Of a stretch of 5,679 nt of DNA, positions 1 through 5,593 are shown in pieces. The notes beneath the pieces are model-generated. The model made no database searches, was not told where the DNA came from, and was given only the letters and a program-made list of their open reading frames with translations. Location of the stretch: positions 1 to 5,679 of the forward strand of contig CACXCK010000016.1 of NCBI GenBank assembly GCA_902766135.1, read 5' to 3'. The number at the start of each line of letters is the position of its first letter. Within the stretch, counting starts at the first letter, position 1. The translations under genes and the position numbers were made by a program. This DNA is from an uncultured Erysipelotrichaceae bacterium. Lineage in GTDB: Bacteria > Bacillota_I > Bacilli_A > RF39 > UBA660.

Positions 1-2
1 AA

Positions 3-416
3 TTAAAAAATTATGATTTTTTAGACCAAGGCACATTTAAAGGCAGAATTAGCGTCAATTCTGATTTTGATTTTACCCAAAATTTCATAAGACCTTTTAT
101 TAGAAATAAACAAAGACAAATAATATCTATTGGCAAAATAGATATGGCTAAATTAGATAACTTTATTGCCAACTCATTAAATGATTTATTTAAACGTCTT
201 CAAACAAAAGATACTTATGAAGTTATGGTAAAAAGAAATCAAGAATATCAAACCCTTTATGCCTTATGGCAACAAATTGCTGTAGCTAAACAAAACAACG
301 ACTTTGCTTTAAATGCGTACTATGATGATATAATCTACCGCTTATATATAAACGGTTATAAATTACCGGCGGAAGAATCAAACCAGCAACCAAGTAACAA
401 TAATAAAGGATGGTAA
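3..416 (+). CDS. 3' end of an unrecognised protein gene, cut by the window start
   Basis: The frame is open from the first bases of the window to TAA at 414-416, giving about 137 codons. An ATG at 144 lies inside this frame but has no Shine-Dalgarno sequence before it, and the codons upstream look just as protein-like, so I treat the gene as starting before the window. The visible part has mixed charge, is rich in Asn, Gln, Lys and Tyr, and reads as mainly helical from about codon 48 on. It ends in a low-complexity polar tail (EESNQQPSNNNKGW). There are no cysteines, no membrane segment and no catalytic motif that I recognise. A terminator overlaps its last codons, so it appears to be the last gene of an upstream transcript and not part of the SPOR-radC unit. 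I cannot assign a function. That it is coding is fairly sure; its identity is open. Confidence 0.7.
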   Translation, partial: LKNYDFLDQGTFKGRISVNSDFDFTQNFIRPFIRNKQRQIISIGKIDMAKLDNFIANSLNDLFKRLQTKDTYEVMVKRNQEYQTLYALWQQIAVAKQNNDFALNAYYDDIIYRLYINGYKLPAEESNQQPSNNNKGW

Positions 417-431
417 AAAACCATCCTTTTT
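405..431 (+). terminator. Intrinsic terminator of the upstream transcript
   Basis: A perfect 9-bp stem, AAAGGATGG (405-413) with CCATCCTTT (421-429), encloses the 7-base loop TAAAAAA, and a run of five T at 427-431 forms the tail. The last three codons of the upstream gene (Lys-Gly-Trp) form the 5' arm and its stop codon begins the loop. The hairpin also shows that an in-frame ATG at 410 cannot be the start of the next gene. Confidence 0.85.
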
Positions 432-469
432 CGACATTATTTTTGTGCATTTTTTGCTATATTATACGT

Positions 470-475
470 GGTGAT
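470..475 (+). promoter_or_regulatory. Ribosome binding site that fixes the SPOR gene start
   Basis: GGTGAT lies three bases before ATG 479 and matches the 3' part of the full Shine-Dalgarno sequence (AGGAGGTGATC), so the effective spacing is normal. It selects ATG 479 over the longer in-frame ATG at 410, which sits inside the terminator stem. Confidence 0.6.
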
Positions 476-478
476 ATT

Positions 479-898
479 ATGAAAAAAAGATTGTTTGCTG
501 TTTTTTGGGGTGTAGTTACTGGGTTAATATTATCGCTAATAGCAATAACTAAATTAAGTTTTGAAGTTCACTCAGAAGAAACTCTAAATGTTTTTGTCTT
601 ACAAGCTGGCGTTTTTGAGAATTACCAGAATGCTCAAAAAAAATCTAAACTTACAGGGGGAAGTATATATAAGGATAATAATAACTATTTAGTTTTAAAT
701 GGAGCCTCCATATCAGAATCAGGCATAGATAAAATATCTTCTTGCCTAAAAGAAAAATATTATAAAAAAAGCATAACCATTAACTCATCTAACAAAGATA
801 AAATTTCTAAGTATGAAACTATACTAAATAAGACTACAGATGAAGAAACTATTTTGTATATAAATAAGCAAATTATAGGCTTGGTGACTGAAAAGTGA
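479..898 (+). CDS. Small membrane-anchored SPOR-domain protein
   Basis: The product has 139 residues. Residues 1-4 are MKKR, and residues 5-24 form one hydrophobic segment (LFAVFWGVVTGLILSLIAIT), which reads as an N-terminal membrane anchor with the rest outside the membrane. Residues 37-102 resemble a SPOR domain: the first strand and helix start LNVFVLQAGVFENYQNA, followed by a central YKDNNNYLVLNG strand and a second helix around 78-95. SPOR domains bind glycan strands stripped of stem peptides and often act at the division site or on sporulating cells; that role is inferred here. The last 37 residues look helical and charged and carry no motif I know. There are no catalytic residues, so it is not itself an obvious hydrolase. 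The start is ATG 479 with GGTGAT before it; a TATATT at 458-463 could be a -10 box, but no good -35 fits. Its stop overlaps the radC start by four bases (GTGA), so the two are probably translationally coupled. Confidence 0.75.
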   Translation: MKKRLFAVFWGVVTGLILSLIAITKLSFEVHSEETLNVFVLQAGVFENYQNAQKKSKLTGGSIYKDNNNYLVLNGASISESGIDKISSCLKEKYYKKSITINSSNKDKISKYETILNKTTDEETILYINKQIIGLVTEK

Positions 899-1575
899 GT
901 TATCTAATAAAAGATATGCCTGATGAAGAAAAGCCACGTGAAAGAGCCAAAAAATATGGTTTTGAAACACTAAGTGTTGTAGATTTACTATCAATCCTTT
1001 TAAGAACAGGGACGAGGAATAAATCTGTAAAAGAATTAGCAATGGAAATATCCAAATACTTAGATAGTTTGCCAAACATTACTGATTTACGTCTTTCAAG
1101 TCTTTCTAACTTTAAAGGTGTAGGTGAAGTAAAAGCAATTACATTATTAAGTGCTATTGAACTAGGTAAAAGAATGGGCTATAAAAAAGTATTTAAAAAA
1201 AATATAATCAATAATGCTAAAGATGTTTTTGACTACTTTGAAATTTTCTTTAAATATGAAACCCAAGAAAAAATGATAGCAATATTTCTAAATAGTAAAA
1301 ATGAAATATTAGAAAGCAAAATTATATTTACTGGCACAGCAAACCAAAGCCTTGTTCACGTAAGAGATATATATAAAGAAGGGATTTTAGTGAACGCAAT
1401 AAAGATCATTTGCCTGCATAATCACCCATCTGGTAATCCAAATCCGAGCAAAGAAGACGAATATACAACAAAAAGGTTAAAAGAAGCGGGCCTAATTATA
1501 GGTATACCTTTAGTGGATCACATCATAATAGGTGATAATAAATACTATAGCTTCTTGGAAAATGATGTATTATAA
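895..1575 (+). CDS. radC: RadC family JAB/MPN-domain protein
   Basis: The product has 226 residues, the usual RadC length. The N-terminal part has the family opening KDMPDEEKPRERAKKYG (6-22), then SILLRTGT (33-40) and a helix-hairpin-helix-like stretch, LSNFKGVGEVKAITLLSAIE (70-89). The C-terminal JAB (MPN+) domain carries the metal site: His175 and His177 in HNHPSG, Ser185 and Asp188 in SKED, giving HxHx7SxxD, with Glu125 as the likely general acid/base. It ends in the typical LVDHIIIGDNKYYSF segment. RadC was long called a DNA repair protein, but that assignment has been withdrawn in E. coli and its substrate is not settled; the motif predicts a zinc-dependent hydrolase. The start is GTG 895, overlapping the stop of the SPOR gene; GGTGA at 883-887 gives good spacing. 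ATG 916 would remove the start of the conserved region. The 3' end overlaps the convergent regulator gene by 31 bases. Confidence 0.95.
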   Translation: MSYLIKDMPDEEKPRERAKKYGFETLSVVDLLSILLRTGTRNKSVKELAMEISKYLDSLPNITDLRLSSLSNFKGVGEVKAITLLSAIELGKRMGYKKVFKKNIINNAKDVFDYFEIFFKYETQEKMIAIFLNSKNEILESKIIFTGTANQSLVHVRDIYKEGILVNAIKIICLHNHPSGNPNPSKEDEYTTKRLKEAGLIIGIPLVDHIIIGDNKYYSFLENDVL

Positions 1576-2198
1576 TATAATAACCTAATTTTTTTGTTTT
1601 TAGACTCTATAAAGCCTTCTTCTTTTAGAGACTTAATTTCCCTCATTAAAGCTGAGCGATTAACAGCTAAATAATCAGCAAGTTCACTAAAACCAAAGGG
1701 CAGATATATCGTCTTAGAGTTATTTCTGGTACTCATTATTTCAAAATAAGACAATATTTTTTCACGTATTGTTTTTTGCGTTAAAAGTTGAATTCTTTCG
1801 TTTTTTCTTCTTATTTTTTCTTCCATGATAATAAATAAGTTTTTCATAAACTTTTGATAATAAGCTCTGTGCATCTCACTATAGTTAACAATATCCTTAT
1901 AATTGAAGAAATATAAACTAGCATCTTCCTTTGCGACAATATCATATTCTTCGTTATCGATATAAGATATAGTGGAACCAAACAAATCGTTTTCTTCTAA
2001 TCTTTCAACAACTGTAGTAATGCCATTCGCATTAGTTCTTTTTATTTCAATAGTTCCTTCATCTACAATACCGATAATATCTCCGCGTATTTCTTTAATC
2101 AAAGACGCTCCCTTTTTAACTTTCATTGAATCAACTTTCATAGTATACATTAGTTTACGTTTTTCTTTGACAGATAAATTTTCAAATACATTTGCCAT
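1545..2198 (-). CDS. Crp/Fnr-family transcription regulator without cysteines
   Basis: The product has 217 residues. Residues 1-110 form a cyclic-nucleotide-binding-like beta-roll (KKGASLIKEIRGD, IIGIVDEGTIEIKR, LEENDLFGS). A dimerisation helix follows at about 108-140, then a winged helix-turn-helix at about 140-207 with SELADYLAVNRSALMREIKS as the HTH. By alignment with E. coli CRP, the base-reading positions are Arg181, Ser182 and Arg186; Ser stands where CRP and FNR have Glu. There is no cysteine, so an FNR-type iron-sulfur cluster is excluded, and the arginine-serine cAMP signature of CRP is absent (EEYDIVA in its place). The ligand is unknown. I chose ATG 2198 because a promoter with TATAAT ends at 2221 and AGAAAGG sits nine bases upstream; in-frame ATGs at 2258 and 2222 lie upstream of or inside the -10 box. 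It is divergent from nrdD, which it probably controls, and may repress itself. Confidence 0.9.
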   Translation of the reverse strand: MANVFENLSVKEKRKLMYTMKVDSMKVKKGASLIKEIRGDIIGIVDEGTIEIKRTNANGITTVVERLEENDLFGSTISYIDNEEYDIVAKEDASLYFFNYKDIVNYSEMHRAYYQKFMKNLFIIMEEKIRRKNERIQLLTQKTIREKILSYFEIMSTRNNSKTIYLPFGFSELADYLAVNRSALMREIKSLKEEGFIESKNKKIRLLYYNTSFSKKL

Positions 2199-2207
2199 AA
2201 AATCTAG

Positions 2208-2214
2208 CCTTTCT
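2208..2214 (-). promoter_or_regulatory. Ribosome binding site of the Crp/Fnr-family gene
   Basis: On the minus strand AGAAAGG precedes ATG 2198 by nine bases and pairs with the 3' end of 16S rRNA. It supports the 217-residue form. With the predicted transcription start near 2214 the leader would be only about 16 bases, so this site would lie at the very 5' end of the mRNA. Confidence 0.65.
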
Positions 2215-2220
2215 AAACTC

Positions 2221-2249
2221 ATTATACATTTTTTGTTAAATAGTTGCAA
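2221..2249 (-). promoter_or_regulatory. SigA-type promoter of the Crp/Fnr-family gene
   Basis: On the minus strand TTGCAA (2249-2244) and a perfect TATAAT (2226-2221) are separated by exactly 17 bases, close to consensus for the vegetative sigma factor. The -35 lies inside the GTTGCA-AC-TGCAAC palindrome, so a protein bound there would block RNA polymerase. Confidence 0.8.
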
Positions 2250-2256
2250 CTGCAAC
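2243..2256. promoter_or_regulatory. 14-bp palindromic operator, probably for the Crp/Fnr-family regulator
   Basis: GTTGCA-AC-TGCAAC is an exact two-fold repeat, which can also be read as GTTGC-N4-GCAAC. A 5-4-5 layout is that of FNR-type sites (TTGAT-N4-ATCAA), but the half-site sequence differs, in line with the changed recognition helix of the neighbouring regulator. It lies between two divergent genes and overlaps the regulator's -35. The symmetry is seen directly; the bound protein is inferred. The 14-mer also contains a direct repeat, TGCAAC twice, so another reading is possible. Confidence 0.6.
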
Positions 2257-2279
2257 AATACATATTAGAAAAAATGCGC

Positions 2280-2285
2280 TAAGAT
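2280..2285 (+). promoter_or_regulatory. Possible -10 box of an activator-dependent nrdD promoter
   Basis: TAAGAT matches four of six bases of TATAAT. The hexamer 17 bases upstream, AATACA (2257-2262), is a poor -35. A start point seven bases downstream, near 2292, would put the centre of the palindrome (2249.5) at about -42, the position of the activator in class II CRP/FNR promoters. No better sigma-A promoter is visible in the intergenic region on this strand. The box is weak by itself, and the case rests on geometry. Confidence 0.4.
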
Positions 2286-2297
2286 GATTTTGTTAAT

Positions 2298-2306
2298 AAA
2301 GGGAGG
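2298..2306 (+). promoter_or_regulatory. Strong ribosome binding site that fixes the nrdD start
   Basis: AAAGGGAGG lies seven bases before ATG 2314. It rules out the in-frame ATG at 2284, which lies upstream of this site, has no Shine-Dalgarno sequence of its own, and would add ten residues outside the conserved start of the ATP-cone domain. Confidence 0.9.
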
Positions 2307-2313
2307 ATTTAGA

Positions 2314-4521
2314 ATGAAAGTAGTAAAAAGAAATGGACATATTGTTGATTATGATCCACAAAAAATTATTAACGCGATTACTAAAGCAAATGCTGAAGTA
2401 GCTGAAGAAGAACAAGCAACAGAACAACAAATGAAGAAGATTATTAAGTACATTGAAGGCTTAAATAAAAGAAGAATGCTTGTTGAAGATATTCAAGATA
2501 TTATTGAATTTCAATTAATGAAATTAGGAAAATATGAACTTGCTAAAAAATATATTACATATCGTTACACAAGAGAACTTGTTCGTAAATCTAATACAAC
2601 AGATAGAACTATTAAAGAATTAATAAATGGTGAAAATGAGTATTGGAACACAGAAAACTCAAATAAAAATGCCACCGTTGTAACAGTTCAAAGAGACTAT
2701 TTAGCGGGTATTACTTCAACAGATATAACAAGAAGATTTTTACTACCTGAGGATATTGTAGAAGCACATGATGCTGGGATTATTCATTTCCACGACGCCG
2801 ACTATTTTGCACAAAACGCCCTACACAATTGCGACTTAATAAACTTAGAAGATATGCTTCAAAATGGTACGAATATAAATGGAGTAATGATTGAAAAACC
2901 ACATCGTTTCTTAACTGCTATGACTATTGCAACTCAGCTTATTACAGCGGTATCATCTAGTCAATATGGAGGATGTACAATTTCTCTTACTCATCTAGCC
3001 CCATTCCTAAGAGATTCTAAAAAACGTTACGAAGAAAAATATAGTCACTACAAGTTATCAGACTCTCAAAAGAAAAAAATGGTTCAAGAAGATTTAAAAA
3101 AAGAACTAGAAGATGGTGTTCAAACTTTCCAATATCAAATTAACTCTATGACTACAACAAATGGTCAAGCCCCATTCTTAAGTGTTGCTATGTACCTAGG
3201 TGAAACAGATGAATATAAAGAAGAACTAGCCATGATTATTGAAGAATTCTTGCGTCAAAGAATTGTGGGTATGAAAAATGAAGTTGGAGCATATATCACT
3301 CCGGCATTTCCTAAACTTCTATATGTCTTAGAAGAAGATAACATTCATCCAGATTCAAAATATTATTATCTAACTGAACTTGCAGCTAAATGCACAGCCA
3401 AAAGAATGGTTCCGGACTATATATCCGAAAAAATAATGAAAGAATTAAAGAAAAATGAATATGGTGAAGGGGAGTGTTACCCATGCATGGGCTGTCGTTC
3501 ATTCCTAACTCCAGACCGCTCAATAAGCCTAGGTAATGTAGCTAAGGCTAAAAACTATGTTCCAGGAAAAGGAAAGTATTATGGAAGATTTAACCAAGGT
3601 GTTGTAACAATTAACTTACCAGACGTAGCACTATCAAGTGATAAAGACATGGATTTATTCTGGCACATTTTTGATGAAAGACTAGAACTTTGTCATCGTG
3701 CTCTACAAGCTCGCCATAAACGTCTTGCACAAGCAACAAGTGATGTTGCGCCAATACTTTGGCAGCATGGTGCCCTAGCAAGGCTAGAAAAAGGTGAATC
3801 TATCCATGATTTACTACATAACGGTTATTCAACTATTTCCTTAGGATACGCAGGACTATACGAATGCGTTAAATATATGACAGGACACAGCCATACAGAT
3901 AATGGCATTGGCAAAGAATTTGGCCTAAAAGTAATGCAACACATGAACGACTTGTGTAAAAAATGGAAAGAAGAAGAAAACATTGACTATTCAGTATACG
4001 GAACTCCTATTGAATCAACAACTTATAAATTTGCCAAAGCTCTAAGAGAAAGGTTTGGTACTATTAAAGGTATTACAGATCGTGATTACATAACCAATTC
4101 ATATCATGTGCCAGTATTTGAAGAAATAGACGCATTTACTAAACTATCCTTAGAAAGTGAATTCCAAAAACTAAGCCCAGGAGGTGCCATATCATATATT
4201 GAAACACCAAATCTAGAAAACAACTTAGACGTGGTAATGCAAACAATCGAATTTATCTACAATAATATTATGTATGCTGAATTAAATACCAAGAGTGATT
4301 ATTGCCAAGTGTGTGGCTACACAGGGGAAATATTAATAGACGATAATCTAGAATGGTATTGTCCAGAATGCGGTAACCGTGATCACGATAAAATGAATGT
4401 TGCCCGCCGTACATGTGGCTATATTGGCTCAAACTTCTGGAATAAAGGAAGAACCCAAGAAATAAAAGAGAGAGTTCTTCATATTGATAACAAAGACGCT
4501 GACTCTGCTCAAACAGCATGA
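2314..4521 (+). CDS. nrdD: Anaerobic (class III) ribonucleoside-triphosphate reductase
   Basis: The product has 735 residues and is cytoplasmic; it reduces ribonucleoside triphosphates to dNTPs by radical chemistry. Residues 1 to about 95 form the ATP-cone allosteric domain (MKVVKRNGHIVDYDPQKI at the start). The reductase core has Cys173 in HNCDLINLEDML, Cys221 in QYGGCTIS, and a finger-loop segment CYPCMGCRSFL with Cys388, Cys391 and Cys394, one of which should carry the thiyl radical. Near the C-terminus four cysteines (664, 667, 683, 686) form the structural zinc site, followed by the glycyl-radical motif RTCGYIG with Gly702 as radical carrier, 34 positions from the end (numbering the last residue as one), then NKGRTQEIKERVL. 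The start is ATG 2314 after a strong AAAGGGAGG. The length fits the family with an intact cone. The stop TGA overlaps the nrdG start (ATGA), so the partners are probably translationally coupled. Activity requires absence of oxygen, which would cleave the chain at Gly702. Confidence 0.98.
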   Translation: MKVVKRNGHIVDYDPQKIINAITKANAEVAEEEQATEQQMKKIIKYIEGLNKRRMLVEDIQDIIEFQLMKLGKYELAKKYITYRYTRELVRKSNTTDRTIKELINGENEYWNTENSNKNATVVTVQRDYLAGITSTDITRRFLLPEDIVEAHDAGIIHFHDADYFAQNALHNCDLINLEDMLQNGTNINGVMIEKPHRFLTAMTIATQLITAVSSSQYGGCTISLTHLAPFLRDSKKRYEEKYSHYKLSDSQKKKMVQEDLKKELEDGVQTFQYQINSMTTTNGQAPFLSVAMYLGETDEYKEELAMIIEEFLRQRIVGMKNEVGAYITPAFPKLLYVLEEDNIHPDSKYYYLTELAAKCTAKRMVPDYISEKIMKELKKNEYGEGECYPCMGCRSFLTPDRSISLGNVAKAKNYVPGKGKYYGRFNQGVVTINLPDVALSSDKDMDLFWHIFDERLELCHRALQARHKRLAQATSDVAPILWQHGALARLEKGESIHDLLHNGYSTISLGYAGLYECVKYMTGHSHTDNGIGKEFGLKVMQHMNDLCKKWKEEENIDYSVYGTPIESTTYKFAKALRERFGTIKGITDRDYITNSYHVPVFEEIDAFTKLSLESEFQKLSPGGAISYIETPNLENNLDVVMQTIEFIYNNIMYAELNTKSDYCQVCGYTGEILIDDNLEWYCPECGNRDHDKMNVARRTCGYIGSNFWNKGRTQEIKERVLHIDNKDADSAQTA

Positions 4522-5006
4522 GATATGCAAAAGTAAGAAAAATGGATATCTCTAATGGCCCAGGCCTTAGAGTATCCATATTTATGCAAGGCTGCCCATT
4601 TCATTGTAAAAATTGTTTCAATCCCGAAACATGGGATTTCTCTGGTGGAAATACTTACACGGAAGAAATAAAAAAACAAGTCCTAGATTTATGCGGTAAC
4701 CCAAATATAAAAGGTTTATCTATATTAGGAGGAGAACCTCTAGATGATAGAAATATTGAAGGCGTAACAGAGTTAGCGAAAGACTTTAAAAGTATCTATC
4801 CAGATAAAACTTTATGGGTGTGGACAGGCAATACATACGAAGCCAAGAAAGACAAAGAAATAATGGCTTATATTGATGTTTTAGTAGATGGACAGTATGT
4901 TGATGAACTAAGAGACCCTCGTCTAAAATGGAAAGGTAGTTCTAATCAAAGAGTAATTGATATTAAAAAAACACGCAAAAAAGGAGAAGTAGTAATATAT
5001 GAGTAG
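4518..5006 (+). CDS. nrdG: Anaerobic ribonucleotide reductase activating enzyme (radical SAM)
   Basis: The product has 162 residues, within the usual short NrdG range. It carries the radical-SAM cluster motif Cys26-x3-Cys30-x2-Cys33 (GCPFHCKNCFNPETWDF), a glycine-rich NGPGLR just before it, and the SAM-contacting GGEPL at 71-75. Later family blocks are LWVWTGNTYE (99-108), DVLVDGQY (120-127) and KGSSNQRVID (139-148). It reduces S-adenosylmethionine at a [4Fe-4S] cluster to make the 5'-deoxyadenosyl radical, which takes a hydrogen from Gly702 of NrdD. Its ATG overlaps the nrdD stop by four bases, and no Shine-Dalgarno sequence is visible ahead of it, so translation probably depends on ribosomes finishing nrdD. 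It ends with TAG inside the start of dut (8-base overlap). Identity is secure. Confidence 0.97.
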   Translation: MRYAKVRKMDISNGPGLRVSIFMQGCPFHCKNCFNPETWDFSGGNTYTEEIKKQVLDLCGNPNIKGLSILGGEPLDDRNIEGVTELAKDFKSIYPDKTLWVWTGNTYEAKKDKEIMAYIDVLVDGQYVDELRDPRLKWKGSSNQRVIDIKKTRKKGEVVIYE

Positions 5007-5454
5007 AGGATTTGAAATAGCCAAAGGTTTTGAAAATAAAGGCGTAAATTTACCAGTAAGAAAAACAAAATACAGCGCTGGGTATGACATTGAATGCATC
5101 GAAGATACAACGATACCTAAATTTGCACCTGGTATAAAGCCGACGCTTATCCCGACAGGCATTAAAGCCTATATGGAAAAGGATGAAGTATTATATATTT
5201 ATAATCGTAGTTCCAATCCCAAGAAAAAAGATTTAATACTAGCTAATAGTGTCGGGGTAATTGACTCTGACTACTATGGGAATCCAGATAACGATGGCCA
5301 TATCATGTTTGCATTCTATAACATAGGAAAAGAAGATATAACTATCCATAAAGGTGAAGCGATAGGTCAAGGCATATTCCAAAAGTACCTAGTAACAGAT
5401 AATGATGAAGCAACAAGCGAAAGAACTGGAGGCTTTGGTTCAACAGATAAATAA
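4999..5454 (+). CDS. dut: dUTP diphosphatase (trimeric dUTPase)
   Basis: The product has 151 residues, typical for a homotrimeric dUTPase. All five motifs are present: 1, SAGYDIEC (26-33); 2, NRSSNPKKKD (69-78); 3, NSVGVIDSDYYG (83-94) with Asp89 as the water-activating residue and Tyr92 stacking on uracil; 4, GEAIGQGIF (119-127); 5, RTGGFGST (142-149), the phosphate-covering arm. The NRSSNPKKK form of motif 2 and the PDNDGH segment after motif 3 are of the kind seen in Bacillota and their phages. It splits dUTP to dUMP and pyrophosphate, keeping uracil out of DNA and feeding thymidylate synthase. The start ATG 4999 overlaps nrdG by eight bases; AAGGAG at 4981-4986 lies 12 bases upstream, slightly far. 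As the third gene after nrdDG it deals with dUTP, a direct product of a triphosphate reductase. A phage origin is possible but nothing nearby supports it. Confidence 0.95.
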   Translation: MSRGFEIAKGFENKGVNLPVRKTKYSAGYDIECIEDTTIPKFAPGIKPTLIPTGIKAYMEKDEVLYIYNRSSNPKKKDLILANSVGVIDSDYYGNPDNDGHIMFAFYNIGKEDITIHKGEAIGQGIFQKYLVTDNDEATSERTGGFGSTDK

Positions 5455-5473
5455 AGGCATAAAGCCTTTTTTT
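5453..5473 (+). terminator. Intrinsic terminator of nrdD-nrdG-dut
   Basis: AAAGGC (5453-5458) pairs with GCCTTT (5464-5469) around the loop ATAAA, and a run of seven T ends at 5473. The stem is only 6 bp, but the T run is clean. It begins within the dut stop codon. Confidence 0.75.
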
Positions 5474-5502
5474 AGTTTAATAATCCAGAGAGTAGATTGT
5501 GT

Positions 5503-5525
5503 CTTTAAAACGAGCGTTTATAAAG
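5503..5525. repeat. Imperfect palindrome between dut and the tRNA gene
   Basis: CTTTA-AAACG-AG-CGTTT-A-TAAAG forms two 10-base arms around AG, with one unpaired A at 5520. A run of A follows and no T run, so it is not a terminator on the plus strand; on the minus strand it is not followed by T either. It lies just upstream of the tRNA promoter and could be a protein site or nothing. The role is unknown. Confidence 0.35.
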
Positions 5526-5542
5526 AAAAAAGCAAATAATTC

Positions 5543-5571
5543 TTGACTATTTATTTATTTCATAGTAAACT
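5543..5571 (+). promoter_or_regulatory. Probable promoter of the tRNA-Ser gene
   Basis: TTGACT (5543-5548; five of six) and TAAACT (5566-5571; four of six) are separated by 17 bases. A start near 5578 would give a leader of about 16 bases before the tRNA. The dut terminator lies upstream, so the tRNA, perhaps with others past the window edge, needs its own promoter. Confidence 0.55.
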
Positions 5572-5593
5572 TGATAAGTAACCACTTGGTGAT

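Noticed and set aside
431..463. A promoter for the SPOR-radC unit made of TCGACA (431-436) and TATATT (458-463).
   Set aside because: The spacer is 21 bases, too long for a normal sigma-A promoter. The -10-like box may still be used, but I cannot support a defined promoter.
410..478. An N-terminal extension of 23 codons on the SPOR gene from ATG 410.
   Set aside because: It would begin inside the terminator stem, has no ribosome site, and would put a second hydrophobic stretch before the natural MKKR-membrane start.
2199..2258. A longer regulator start at 2258 or 2222.
   Set aside because: The promoter TTGCAA-17-TATAAT lies across this stretch, so those codons would not be transcribed from it. 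ATG 2222 overlaps the -10 box.
1972..2268. A 98-codon open frame on the plus strand opposite the regulator gene, and similar frames on the minus strand at 824-1075, 4268-4579 and 4923-5162.
   Set aside because: Each lies antisense to a well-supported conserved gene (radC, the regulator, nrdD-nrdG, nrdG-dut), lacks a convincing ribosome site and shows no protein family features.
2255..2270. An NrdR box upstream of nrdD.
   Set aside because: ACAATACATATTAGAA resembles the left half of the NrdR consensus, but the right half fails and no second tandem box is present.
2284..2313. A ten-codon extension of nrdD from ATG 2284.
   Set aside because: The strong AAAGGGAGG ribosome site lies downstream of that ATG and serves ATG 2314, where the conserved ATP-cone sequence begins.
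2257..2313. A riboswitch in the nrdD leader.
   Set aside because: The space is too short for the known nucleotide- or cobalamin-sensing elements, and no stable hairpin is visible.
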